64,000 nt of DNA. Source: Haliscomenobacter sp965225875. Lineage in GTDB: Bacteria; Bacteroidota; Bacteroidia; Chitinophagales; Saprospiraceae. The position numbers and the translations under genes are program-made. The first letter of the stretch is position 1, and each line of letters begins with the position of its first letter. This document shows, one piece after another, positions 18,690-27,488 of the stretch. The stretch is taken from the NCBI RefSeq assembly GCF_965225875.1, contig NZ_CBDDBS010000002.1, forward strand, positions 3,100,001-3,164,000. Direction: 5' to 3'. A model generated the notes under the pieces. It was not told the origin of the DNA and did not search any database. It saw only the letters and a list, made by a program, of their open reading frames with translations.

Positions 18690-20828
18690 TTACGCCACCA
18701 TTTCCATCAACAACTTCAGCAAGGCCGCAGCTGCTTTCGAAATTTTTGTACCAGGGCCAAATACCCCTACCACCCCTTGTTCGTACAAAAAGGCGTAATC
18801 CTGTGCCGGAATTACCCCACCAACCACCACCATGATGTCGTCGCGACCTAGTTTAGCCAGTTCGGCGAGGGTTTGAGGCACCAGGGTTTTGTGACCTGCT
18901 GCCAGGGAGGAGATGCCCAGGATGTGTACGTCGTTTTCTACTGCTTGTCGGGCAGCTTCTGCCGGGGTTTGGAACAAGGGGCCAATGTCCACATCGAAAC
19001 CCAGGTCAGCAAAACTGCTGGCAATTACTTTGGCGCCGCGATCGTGGCCATCTTGGCCCAATTTGGCAATCATGATGCGAGGTCGACGACCTTCCAGCTC
19101 GGCGAATTGATCGGCCAGCTCTTGGGCTTCATGGAAATCGAGGTCACTTTTGGCTTCGCTGCTGTACACGCCGGAGATGGCTCGAGTTACAGGTGTGTAG
19201 CGCCCAAAAACAGCTTCCATAGCACTCGAAATCTCGCCCAGGGTAGCCCGCAGGCGGGCGCAGGTGATGGCCAGTGCGAGCAGATTGCCTTCGCCAGTTT
19301 TTGCACCATGTTTCAAGGCTTGCAAAGCAGCTTGACAGGCAGCTTCATCCCGTTTGCTTTTTGTTTCCTGCAGACGGCGAATTTGGGCATCCCGCACAGC
19401 TCCATTGTCTATTTCCAGTGTATCTATAGGTGCTTCCTGTTCCAGACGGAAAACATTCATCCCGACGATTTGGTCTTTGCCACTATCGATGCGGGCTTGT
19501 TTGCGCGCGGCGGCTTCTTCGATGCGCAATTTGGGCAGGCCTTCTTCAATCGCTTTGGCCATGCCGCCCAGTTCCTCTACTTCTTCAATCAAAGTCCAGG
19601 CGCGCTTCACTAGTTGATCCGTGAGGTATTCCACATAGTAGCTGCCTGCCCAGGGGTCGACAGCTTTGCAGATGTCGGTTTCTTTTTGCAGGTAAATTTG
19701 GGTGTCGCGGGCAATTTTGGCTGAAAAATCGGTAGGTAAGGCGATGGCTTCGTCCAGGGAGTTGGTATGCAATGATTGCGTGCCGCCTAAGGCTGCTGCC
19801 AAGGCCTCGATGGTGGTGCGTCCCACGTTGTTGAACGGATCTTGCTCAGTGAGGCTCCAGCCGGATGTTTGGCAATGCGTGCGCAAGGCCATAGATTTCG
19901 GGTCTTTGGGATTGAACTGTTGCACTATTTTGGACCACAACAGTCGCCCGGCACGTAGTTTGGCAATTTCCATAAAGTGATTCATGCCGATGGCCCAAAA
20001 GAAAGACAAACGTGGCGCAAAATCGTCCACATCAAGTCCAGCCTTCACGCCCGTGCGCAGGTACTCCCAGCCGTCGGCCAGGGTATAGGCTAGTTCCAGA
20101 TCGGCGGGCGCTCCTGCCTCTTGCATGTGGTAACCACTGATGGAAATGGAGTTGAACTTGGGCATGTGCTGCGCAGTATAGGCAAACACATCTGCAATGA
20201 TGCGCATGGAGGGTTCAGGTGGATAGATGTAGGTATTGCGCACCATGAACTCTTTCAGGATGTCGTTTTGGATCGTACCACTCAGTTGAGCCGGGCTAAC
20301 CCCTTGTTCTTCGGCAGCCACGATGTAAAAGGCCATGATGGGAATCACCGCGCCATTCATGGTCATGGAAACCGACATGTCTGCCAAGGGGATTTGGTCA
20401 AAAAGGATTTTCATGTCCTCTACCGAATCGATGGCAACCCCCGCTTTGCCTACGTCACCTTGTACCCGCTCGTGATCGGAATCGTAGCCGCGGTGAGTGG
20501 CCAGGTCGAAGGCTACGGAGAGTCCTTTTTGGCCTTGGGCCAGGTTCCGGCGGTAAAAGGCATTGCTTTCTTCGGCAGTAGAAAAGCCCGCGTATTGGCG
20601 GATGGTCCAGGGACGAATGGTGTACATACTGGCATAAGGGCCGCGCAAAAAGGGTGGAATACCTGCTGCGTAGCGCAAGTGCTCTACCTTCGCCAAATCT
20701 GAGGGCTCATAGGCGGATTTAACGGCTATTTTTTCCGGGCTTTGCCAGGGTTCAGTACCTTCCTCAGGGGGATTGGCTCCTCCCAGGTTGAGGTCAAGTG
20801 GTATATTGTGAAAGTCAGGGCGCGCCAT
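18690..20828 (-). CDS. scpA: Methylmalonyl-CoA mutase, catalytic (large) subunit
   Basis: Adenosylcobalamin enzyme interconverting succinyl-CoA and (R)-methylmalonyl-CoA, in propionate metabolism. 712 residues, normal for the large subunit. The substrate barrel (about 55-530) carries YASMYTIRPWTIRQYAGFST and RTHCQTSGWSLTEQDPFNN; the C-terminal B12 domain has the cobalt-ligand motif DGHDRGAK (about 592) with GISSLAAGHKTL. The small subunit gene that often precedes it in Bacteroidota is absent: the next gene upstream is on the other strand. Elsewhere on the chromosome, or a homodimeric type, are both possible. Confidence 0.95.
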   Translation of the reverse strand: MARPDFHNIPLDLNLGGANPPEEGTEPWQSPEKIAVKSAYEPSDLAKVEHLRYAAGIPPFLRGPYASMYTIRPWTIRQYAGFSTAEESNAFYRRNLAQGQKGLSVAFDLATHRGYDSDHERVQGDVGKAGVAIDSVEDMKILFDQIPLADMSVSMTMNGAVIPIMAFYIVAAEEQGVSPAQLSGTIQNDILKEFMVRNTYIYPPEPSMRIIADVFAYTAQHMPKFNSISISGYHMQEAGAPADLELAYTLADGWEYLRTGVKAGLDVDDFAPRLSFFWAIGMNHFMEIAKLRAGRLLWSKIVQQFNPKDPKSMALRTHCQTSGWSLTEQDPFNNVGRTTIEALAAALGGTQSLHTNSLDEAIALPTDFSAKIARDTQIYLQKETDICKAVDPWAGSYYVEYLTDQLVKRAWTLIEEVEELGGMAKAIEEGLPKLRIEEAAARKQARIDSGKDQIVGMNVFRLEQEAPIDTLEIDNGAVRDAQIRRLQETKSKRDEAACQAALQALKHGAKTGEGNLLALAITCARLRATLGEISSAMEAVFGRYTPVTRAISGVYSSEAKSDLDFHEAQELADQFAELEGRRPRIMIAKLGQDGHDRGAKVIASSFADLGFDVDIGPLFQTPAEAARQAVENDVHILGISSLAAGHKTLVPQTLAELAKLGRDDIMVVVGGVIPAQDYAFLYEQGVVGVFGPGTKISKAAAALLKLLMEMVA

Positions 20829-21056
20829 AGGGCTGGGTTAATGATTCAAGTGGCAAATTAAGCTATTTTAAGGGGAAAGCAAAGTAAGGGAATGAATTGG
20901 GAGGGGGTGACTTTTTGCAGACGAGGGAAACATTTGTTTAGAATCTGAGGCATTTTATGCCTTACCCTAATGTTTTTCCAAACAAGCATAAATTATTTTC
21001 TCTGATCTTTAGTCCGCCACATTTGTTCTATCTTCATTACACAAAATCCATCAGCC
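20829..21056. other. Divergent spacer, no gene seen
   Basis: About 230 bases between the mutase and the dehydrogenase. No clear TAnnTTTG element, RNA structure or cobalamin riboswitch pattern was recognised on either strand. Confidence 0.5.
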
Positions 21057-22210
21057 ATGCAAGCCTCCCGCAACCTCATCCTTAGTGCCTTAATATTGAT
21101 CATGCTTAGTGCCTGTGGCAATTTTAATCCACCACCCCCAAAAATCCTGAACAACACGCCGGCTTCTAAACTCCCACTGAGCAGCATCAAACTCCCCGAG
21201 GGTTTTAAGATTGAGATTTACGCCGAAAATGTCAAAACGCCCGCTCCATGTGCCTTTCGCCCAATGGTACGCTTTTTGTAGGCACTCGCGACAAAGGTGA
21301 TGTGTACGCACTCAAAGATACCGATGGTGACTTCCGGGTCGATAAAATGTATACCCTGGCCTCTGGCCTCAACATGCCCAATGGGGTCGCACTGCGCGAT
21401 GGCGATTTGTACATCGCCGAAGTTAGCCGCATTTTGAAATTGGAAAACATTGAAGAGTTCCTGGCCAATCCGCCTCAACCGGTAGTGGTATACGATCAAT
21501 ATCCAACCGAAAAACACCACGGTTGGAAGTACATTGCCTTTGGCCCCGATGGTAAATTGTATGTCCCTGTAGGCGCACCTTGTAATATTTGTGAATCAAA
21601 AGAAGACATTTACAATTCCATCACCCGCCTGGATCTGGAGACCAAAAAAGTAGAAATAGTGCAACGTGGCGTACGCAATACGGTGGGTTTCACCTGGCAT
21701 CCCGACAATCAAGAATTGTGGTTCACGGACAATGGCCGCGATATGTTGGGCGATGATGTGCCCTCCTGCGAGCTCAACCACGCCAATCGCGATGGCATGC
21801 ACTTTGGTTACCCTTATTGCCATCAGGGTGATGTAGCCGACCCTGAATTTGGCGCCAAACGCCCTTGTAGTGATTTTACGGCTCCAGCTCAAAAGCTTGG
21901 CGCGCACGTGGCTCCGCTAGGTGTGGAGTTTTATACGGGTAAAATGTTTCCCGAAGCTTATAAAAAACAAATCCTGCTGGCCGAGCACGGCTCCTGGAAT
22001 CGCAGCAAAAAGAATGGCTACCGCATCATGATGGTCACTTTAAATGCCCAAGGCCAGGCCACCAGTTACAAGCCCTTTGCCGAAGGTTGGCTCAATCAGG
22101 ATACCCAGGATGTTTGGGGTCGGCCCGTTGACCTGGAGTTTTTACCCGATGGTTCCATGTTGGTATCCGACGATTATGCTGATGTCATTTACCGCATCAG
22201 CCACCCTTAG
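21057..22210 (+). pseudogene. PQQ-type sugar/sorbosone dehydrogenase, one-base frameshift
   Basis: Exported six-bladed propeller dehydrogenase of the soluble PQQ aldose/sorbosone type. The first frame encodes a lipoprotein signal (LIMLSACGNF) and PEGFKIEIYAENVK, then runs out of frame. The second frame resumes as MCLSPNGTLFVGTRDKGDVY and continues to the end with PNGVALRDGDLYIAEVSRI, HHGWKYIAFGPDGKLYVPVG and LLAEHGSWNRSKKNGYR. Adding one A to the AAAA run at 21234-21237 makes a continuous reading K-N-A-R-S-M-C across the junction. So this is either a recent one-base loss or a homopolymer sequencing error. The stop codon TAG lies in repeat C2. Confidence 0.85.
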
Positions 22211-22233
22211 GGGCAATCCTACGTGATTGCCCC
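22208..22233. repeat. Palindromic repeat C2 supplying two stop codons
   Basis: GGGGCAATC/GATTGCCCC stem with a six-base loop. The TAG of the plus-strand dehydrogenase (22208-22210) overlaps its left end, and the TAG of the convergent membrane protein gene (22219-22221 on the minus strand) lies at its loop. Confidence 0.88.
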
Positions 22234-22950
22234 TACCGGATTACCTTGGTGTGATATAACTCTCTTATGCTCACACACCCAGTTCAAGCCGATCCAGATG
22301 GCCCAGATTGGCCAAAACAACAGATAAAGATTCAGCCCAATTTCGGCCAGCCAATGCAACTCAAGGGTATTGCCAATGGAGTCAATGATGCCACTTACTC
22401 CCAATAAAATTGTCAAACCATACAGCACTTTATTTTGGCGACGAAACAAGGAGGCTATCCCCAACATAAACACCCCTAAAAGCCCCATTTCCAGCAAATT
22501 CCAGATGCCGTTGTTCACGATGCTGTACACTACAAGGAAGTTGTTTTTGTACAGCGCCTGATCGGCTGCTGTTGCCTTTAAAAAATCGCGCAGTGCTTCG
22601 GTACCCGTTGCTGCCAGAATCGCCGCACCAATGGCCCCTACAATAGCATAAGCTAGGCCGCTAAGCACAATCACCTTGCGCCAAGGCGATTCAATTTTGT
22701 CATAAAAATGGAGCATTGCTGGAATGAACAACAAATAATACCCCCAAATATCGGCGATCATACCCCAGCGAAAATAAGTGACCTGGCATTTTTGCAAATC
22801 CTGGAAAATCAAAGCTGGTTGGGCAAAACTGTCAAAATTAAAATTGACCCCAATGGCCAACAGAATATTGCAATTGAAGGCAAGAATGCCAGCCAGTAGG
22901 GTCAATAGTCCCAGGTTTTTTGTATAGTTTTGTATAGGTTTCATTTTCAT
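22219..22950 (-). CDS. DUF4386-like integral membrane protein
   Basis: 243 residues with about six or seven hydrophobic helices, for example GLLTLLAGILAFNCNILLAI and VIVLSGLAYAIVGAIGAAIL. The pattern resembles DUF4386 proteins, whose role is not known. The last residues (GNPVGAIT) are encoded by repeat C2 and so are probably a recent replacement of the original C-terminus. It is divergent from the AraC gene; the 81-base spacer must hold both promoters. Confidence 0.6.
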   Translation of the reverse strand: MKMKPIQNYTKNLGLLTLLAGILAFNCNILLAIGVNFNFDSFAQPALIFQDLQKCQVTYFRWGMIADIWGYYLLFIPAMLHFYDKIESPWRKVIVLSGLAYAIVGAIGAAILAATGTEALRDFLKATAADQALYKNNFLVVYSIVNNGIWNLLEMGLLGVFMLGIASLFRRQNKVLYGLTILLGVSGIIDSIGNTLELHWLAEIGLNLYLLFWPIWAIWIGLNWVCEHKRVISHQGNPVGAIT

Positions 22951-23031
22951 TCACATTTGTTGGAGCAAAGTTGCAGGAATACAGCTAAAGTCCACCGTGC
23001 ATTTTGCGCCAAAAAACAGGCTTTGGCTGCC

Positions 23032-24042
23032 ATGCGTGTAAGAATGAGCATTATCCGAAACATCGTTTTTTGCTCCGAGCACTTCGGGGCGAATCCCAGG
23101 GAGTTTTGGAAAAGATTACAACTCAGTCCTGCCGAATACGAACAAAGTGATTTGATGGTAGATTGGCATCTTGGGGGGGTGGTATGGGATATTGCGCAGG
23201 AACTCAGTAGCAACCCCATCATCGGTCTGTTGTGTGGAGAGTTGAGCAGTGAAATGGCCCTGGGTTTAGTTGGGCACCTCATGCAAAGCAGCCCTAATCT
23301 AGAAATGGCTTTTAACAATGTAGCCCGTTTTAATCTGGCTTTTTCTGAAATGTACTATTACCACATGCATCCTCACCCGCATGAATTTGAGATAGAATTT
23401 GCACCTACCGAAGCGTATTGGCTACATTACCCCGAATCTGCCCGGCATTCAATCGAGATATCCATGTCCGGTTTATTACATGTCGCGCAGATGTTAACTG
23501 GTCGAAAAATCACACCGCTGTATACCACCTTCAGCTATTCAATTGCGCCAGAACACTTGCCAACTTACCAGCGCATCCTGGGCAAAGATTTGCGGACCAA
23601 ACAAGCCAGAAACAGCATCGTTTTAAAATGGGCTGACGTAAAATTGCCCGTAGTAGGCTATAACGCAGAATTGCTTAGGCTCTTTGAACAATTGGCCAAA
23701 GAGTACATCGAACGCCACCAGCAAGGCAGTACCAATGTGGTAGCCATGATTAGAAAAGTGATCATGGACAATTTTCAGCAGCAAGCACCAAGTTTGTCAG
23801 AAGTGGCTAAAAAACTAGGGATGGCGGAGCGTTCCTTACAGCGCAAGCTACAAACCGAAGGTTTTACTTTTCAACAAATCATCGAAGAGCTGCGCTCCGA
23901 AATGGCCATTGGCCTGGTGAAACGCAAACAGTTCACAGCCAATGAAATTGCATACATGTTGGGCTATACCGACCCTGGTGCGTTTCGGCGGGCTTTTAAA
24001 CGCTGGACGGGAGTGAATCCGGGAGAGATGGCCAAGAGCTGA
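23032..24042 (+). CDS. AraC family transcriptional regulator
   Basis: 336 residues. The N-terminal half resembles the Arabinose_bd-type sensor found in OruR/ArgR-like members (EMALGLVGHLMQSSPNLEMA). The C-terminal 80 residues are the double helix-turn-helix: SLSEVAKKLGMAERSLQRKL and EIAYMLGYTDPGAFRRAFKR, ending WTGVNPGEMAKS. I prefer the ATG at 23032 (or 23044); the reading is open to 22930, but that would overlap the start of the divergent gene. It may control that membrane protein. Ligand unknown. Confidence 0.88.
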   Translation: MRVRMSIIRNIVFCSEHFGANPREFWKRLQLSPAEYEQSDLMVDWHLGGVVWDIAQELSSNPIIGLLCGELSSEMALGLVGHLMQSSPNLEMAFNNVARFNLAFSEMYYYHMHPHPHEFEIEFAPTEAYWLHYPESARHSIEISMSGLLHVAQMLTGRKITPLYTTFSYSIAPEHLPTYQRILGKDLRTKQARNSIVLKWADVKLPVVGYNAELLRLFEQLAKEYIERHQQGSTNVVAMIRKVIMDNFQQQAPSLSEVAKKLGMAERSLQRKLQTEGFTFQQIIEELRSEMAIGLVKRKQFTANEIAYMLGYTDPGAFRRAFKRWTGVNPGEMAKS

Positions 24043-24480
24043 TTATGGTTTACGCTTCACCCTCGACAATTCCTCATCCAGCACTACGGCCTCGTACACG
24101 TACGCCTGCAACAACTCTACATCAATGTCTTCTATCCGCTCAAAATCCCGCCAGGCCACTTGTTTTCGCCCTTCCAATTTTAGGTAACCCATTTCATCCG
24201 TCAACAAATGCCCTTGGGCGAAGCCTAATCTTACACCTGTATAACTTTGTTTTTTACCCCATAAGACCGAGCCCGGCCAAATAAAGCAGATGGTTTTGTG
24301 CCGCTTGAAATACGGAACGTTGTAGCTCAGTTTTTCGCCCACATCCGGAATACAATCGTAAATGAGTTGGCGCAAAAACTCCACTACTTCCAATTCATCT
24401 GGTGGCAAAAAGGCCAAAAACTCCTCAATGGAGTGGAAGTTTACGTTTTGCATTTTGGTTTTCCCACTAGGTTTAGGCAT
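24043..24480 (-). CDS. DUF1801 domain protein (YdhG-like)
   Basis: 145 residues. The pattern SIEEFLAFLPPDELEVVEFL, then EKLSYNVPYFKRHKTICF and GVRLGFAQGHLL matches DUF1801/YdhG proteins of the frataxin-like fold; function unknown. It ends directly against the AraC gene, tail to tail, and starts nine bases after the GyrI-like gene, so those two form an operon. Confidence 0.85.
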   Translation of the reverse strand: MPKPSGKTKMQNVNFHSIEEFLAFLPPDELEVVEFLRQLIYDCIPDVGEKLSYNVPYFKRHKTICFIWPGSVLWGKKQSYTGVRLGFAQGHLLTDEMGYLKLEGRKQVAWRDFERIEDIDVELLQAYVYEAVVLDEELSRVKRKP

Positions 24481-24489
24481 AGAGTGTAC

Positions 24490-25125
24490 TTATTTAACAG
24501 GCTCGCGCAAAATGGTTTTTAGTTTTTCGGGGGCAGTTTTGCGAAAGTCTGAAAGGTAAATTTCGTGGTGCAAGCCATTCCGGGCCATTTGATTTGCTTC
24601 CATAAATTTCCCCATTTCCAACAGGGTCTCAATTTCTGTAGCAAAAGGGCCAACGTGTAACATTTGGACTACTTTGCCTTCGTTCAGCTGGTGCAGGCTG
24701 ATATTATGAGCTCTATCCACTTGTTTTTTAGTTACCGTAGTTTGAATGGCCTGTTCCACCTCCACAGCTGTAACGTATTCAGGCATACGAATGAGCAAGC
24801 GGTATTCCCAGGCTTTGCGTGGCACTTTTTGTACCGATTCGATCATAGACAATCGGGCGTATTTTTTTTCATCAAACCACCATAAACCTTCCAGTTTGGC
24901 TACTGCGAAATCCAGCCCTTTTTGTTTGTAGGCAAATTTGAGGGCATAAGCAGTAGTGTACAAAGCTTGAATGTTGGCGCTAAAATCAGCGTCATCCGGA
25001 TCGCCCTGACCGGGGATGGAGAGGAATTGCGCAGCTTCGATCTGGGCGATTGTTGGTTGAGTTTTGGCCGTGTAATAGCTTTTGAATTGTTTGCTTAAAT
25101 CCAGTTTTTCCATAACTTCAGGCAT
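24490..25125 (-). CDS. GyrI-like small-molecule-binding domain protein
   Basis: 211 residues (ATG at 25113 is also possible). Sequence features of stand-alone GyrI-like proteins: KTQPTIAQIEAAQFLSIPG near the start, then KFAYKQKGLDFAVAKLEGLW and KVVQMLHVGPFATEIETL near the end. Such domains bind or hydrolyse small lipophilic molecules, as in multidrug-sensing regulators, but there is no DNA-binding domain here. Operon with the DUF1801 gene. Confidence 0.82.
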   Translation of the reverse strand: MPEVMEKLDLSKQFKSYYTAKTQPTIAQIEAAQFLSIPGQGDPDDADFSANIQALYTTAYALKFAYKQKGLDFAVAKLEGLWWFDEKKYARLSMIESVQKVPRKAWEYRLLIRMPEYVTAVEVEQAIQTTVTKKQVDRAHNISLHQLNEGKVVQMLHVGPFATEIETLLEMGKFMEANQMARNGLHHEIYLSDFRKTAPEKLKTILREPVK

Positions 25126-25197
25126 TTGATGCTACAAATTAAACACAAGCTACTGACAACCTTATGGCAGTCTACATCTAAAAACAGCACCAAAAAC

Positions 25198-25232
25198 CAA
25201 AAGAGGGTAGCCCGAATGCCGGACTACCCTCC
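25198..25232 (-). terminator. Rho-independent terminator after atpC
   Basis: On the minus strand GAGGGTAG pairs with CTACCCTC, with an inner CCG/CGG step, and is followed by TTTTGG then TTTTT. It lies about 55 bases past the atpC stop. Confidence 0.8.
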
Positions 25233-25285
25233 TCTAAAAAACTCAGCAAAATAATAACCCACCTTTCGGCAGATTATTTATCGTA

Positions 25286-25591
25286 TTAAGCTTTCACGCC
25301 TTCAAGCAGCAGTGAAACCTCATTGTTCAGCACTTCAACAAAACCGGATTCTACCTGAAAAACAATCTTGCGCTCAGCCTGACTGTCTTCCACCTGTTCT
25401 TTTTTGCCCAGGTCGTAAAAACGGTAGTCGCCAGCACCCGTTACAATCGTCACTTTGCCAGCCGACAAAGCAGACACGATCGGGGCGTGGTTTTGCAGGA
25501 TCTGAAATTCCCCTTTTACACCCGGCACTTTTACCGATTTGATCGGACCTGCGAAAATTTCGCGATCAGGAGTAAGTACGGTAATATTCAT
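25286..25591 (-). CDS. atpC: ATP synthase F1 subunit epsilon
   Basis: 101 residues, a short form holding mainly the N-terminal beta-sandwich (MNITVLTPDREIFAGPIKSV, HAPIVSALSAGKVTI, ESGFVEVLNNEVSLLLEG); the C-terminal helical hairpin that inhibits ATPase activity in many bacteria is missing, as is common in Bacteroidota. The start is the ATG at 25591. The reading extends upstream, but that extension is the translated arm of repeat A3. It follows atpD, separated only by that repeat. Confidence 0.93.
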   Translation of the reverse strand: MNITVLTPDREIFAGPIKSVKVPGVKGEFQILQNHAPIVSALSAGKVTIVTGAGDYRFYDLGKKEQVEDSQAERKIVFQVESGFVEVLNNEVSLLLEGVKA

Positions 25592-25710
25592 AGTTGAGGA
25601 GTTGAGGAGTTGAGGGGTTGAGAAAGTTGAGAAGTTGAGCACCCAGCGCTTCGGCTCCGCTCAGCGACCGGATGCTCAACTTCTCAACTCCTCAACTTCT
25701 CAACTCAATA
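25592..25710. repeat. Palindromic repeat A3 filling the atpD-atpC spacer
   Basis: Imperfect inverted arms of about 37 bases, made of GTTGAGRA-like units, around the core CTTCGGCTCCGCTCAGCGAC. It runs from the base next to the atpC start to the atpD stop, so the whole intercistronic spacer is this element. Confidence 0.9.
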
Positions 25711-27216
25711 TTAAGCGGCTTCCGCCAACATTTTCTTACCCGCCTCAATGGCATCATCGATGGTACCTTTGAGGTTGAAAGCAGATTCAGGATATTGGTC
25801 TACTTCGCCGTCCATGATCATGTTGAAGCCACGGATGGTTTCTTCGATTGGAACCAATACACCTTTCAAGCCTGTAAATTGCTCAGCAACGTGGAATGGC
25901 TGGGACAAGAAACGTTGTACTTTCCGCGCACGGAATACGACCAACTTGTCTTCGTCCGACAATTCTTCCATCCCGAGGATGGCGATGATGTCTTGCAATT
26001 CGTTGTAGCGCTGCAGCAGGTTTTTCACCCGTTGAGCAGTATTGTAGTGCTCGTCGCCAATCACCCGAGGGTCGAGGATACGAGAAGTAGAATCGAGAGG
26101 ATCCACCGCAGGATAGATACCCAGGGAAGCAATTTTACGACTCAATACCGTAGTGGCATCCAAGTGCGCAAAGGTAGTTGCTGGCGCAGGGTCAGTCAAG
26201 TCGTCCGCAGGTACGTATACCGCCTGTACGGAGGTAATGGAACCACGGCGGGTAGAAGTAATCCGTTCTTGCATCAAACCCATCTCGGTAGCCAGCGTAG
26301 GCTGATAACCTACCGCTGAAGGCATCCGGCCCAAAAGTGCGGATACTTCCGAACCAGCTTGAGTAAAGCGGAAGATGTTGTCGATAAAGAAAAGGATATC
26401 GCGGCCACCAGTAGGATCACTGAGGTCACCGTCGCGGTAGTATTCTGCAATGGTCAAACCAGAAAGCGCCACCCGTGCACGTGCACCTGGTGGTTCGTTC
26501 ATCTGACCAAAAACGAAGGTTGCTTTGGATTTTTTCAGGTCTTCAGTGCTTACGCCGCTGAGGTCCCAACCACCTTCTTCCATGGAGTGCATGAACTTTT
26601 CGCCGTAATTGATGATACCGGCTTCCAACATTTCACGCATCAAGTCGTTCCCTTCGCGAGTACGCTCGCCCACACCTGCAAATACGGAGATACCATCGTA
26701 TCCCTTGGCAATGTTGTTGATCAACTCCTGGATCAATACGGTTTTACCTACACCCGCACCACCAAAGAGACCAATTTTACCACCTTTCATGTATGGCTCG
26801 ATCAAGTCGATAACCTTGATACCCGTATACAGGATTTCTTTGGTCGTAGACAAGTCTTCGTAAGCAGGTGGCTTGCGGTGGATAGGATAAACCTGGCTGC
26901 CGTCTGGCTGAGGAATACCATCAATTGCTTGACCTACTACGTTGAACAAACGACCGCGGATGCCTTCACCAACGGGCATTGCGATAGCGCGACCGGTGTC
27001 GACTACCTCTGTGCCACGGGTAAGACCGTCCGTGGAATCCATTGCAATTGCGCGAACACTGTCTTCACCCAAGTGTTGTTGTACTTCCAAAACAAGTACA
27101 TCACCATTCGAGCGCTTGATTTCCAATGCGTTGAAGATCTCTGGAAGAGTCTCGTTGGCAAAGGATACGTCTACTACGGGTCCAATGATCTGCTTGACGT
27201 GACCGATATTTGCCAT
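25711..27216 (-). CDS. atpD: ATP synthase F1 subunit beta
   Basis: Catalytic subunit of the F-type ATP synthase, 501 residues. Walker A GGAGVGKTV (about 153), the signature-type ALSGLTIAEYYRD, Walker B DILFFIDNIFRFTQAG and PAVDPLDSTSR are all intact. Only atpD and atpC are here; the other F1 and Fo genes are not in the window, the split arrangement seen in many Bacteroidota. A promoter lies at 27269-27297. Confidence 0.98.
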   Translation of the reverse strand: MANIGHVKQIIGPVVDVSFANETLPEIFNALEIKRSNGDVLVLEVQQHLGEDSVRAIAMDSTDGLTRGTEVVDTGRAIAMPVGEGIRGRLFNVVGQAIDGIPQPDGSQVYPIHRKPPAYEDLSTTKEILYTGIKVIDLIEPYMKGGKIGLFGGAGVGKTVLIQELINNIAKGYDGISVFAGVGERTREGNDLMREMLEAGIINYGEKFMHSMEEGGWDLSGVSTEDLKKSKATFVFGQMNEPPGARARVALSGLTIAEYYRDGDLSDPTGGRDILFFIDNIFRFTQAGSEVSALLGRMPSAVGYQPTLATEMGLMQERITSTRRGSITSVQAVYVPADDLTDPAPATTFAHLDATTVLSRKIASLGIYPAVDPLDSTSRILDPRVIGDEHYNTAQRVKNLLQRYNELQDIIAILGMEELSDEDKLVVFRARKVQRFLSQPFHVAEQFTGLKGVLVPIEETIRGFNMIMDGEVDQYPESAFNLKGTIDDAIEAGKKMLAEAA

Positions 27217-27268
27217 AACTATATCAACAGTTTGAAGATTAATTGATTCCGATGCTTCAAAATCGCGG

Positions 27269-27297
27269 CAAAGTTAGGCTTTAGAACTGATAATCAA
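27269..27297 (-). promoter_or_regulatory. Promoter of atpD-atpC
   Basis: Minus strand TTG (27297-27295), 18-base spacer, TAACTTTG (27276-27269); 52 bases from the start codon. Confidence 0.7.
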
Positions 27298-27431
27298 AAG
27301 AAAATTTAACAGTTATACTATTGAAATCTTTTTTCAGATGGTAAAAAGGCTTGCTTCCCGTTCTTTTTTTTGCCTCAGGAATGGATGTTGGACTTAAATT
27401 TCATTCAAAGGTGTCTGGCAAAATATAATTT

Positions 27432-27462
27432 TTGTCATTTTACACCAGCTCCATTACTTTTG
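27432..27462 (+). promoter_or_regulatory. Promoter of the GT2 gene
   Basis: TTG at 27432-27434, 20-base spacer, TACTTTTG at 27455-27462; 26 bases before the ATG at 27489. Confidence 0.68.
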
Positions 27463-27488
27463 TGCCTCCCTCAACCATTCAATATACC

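Noticed and set aside
20829..21056. Cobalamin riboswitch upstream of the mutase
   Set aside because: No B12-box-like segment was recognised on the minus strand.
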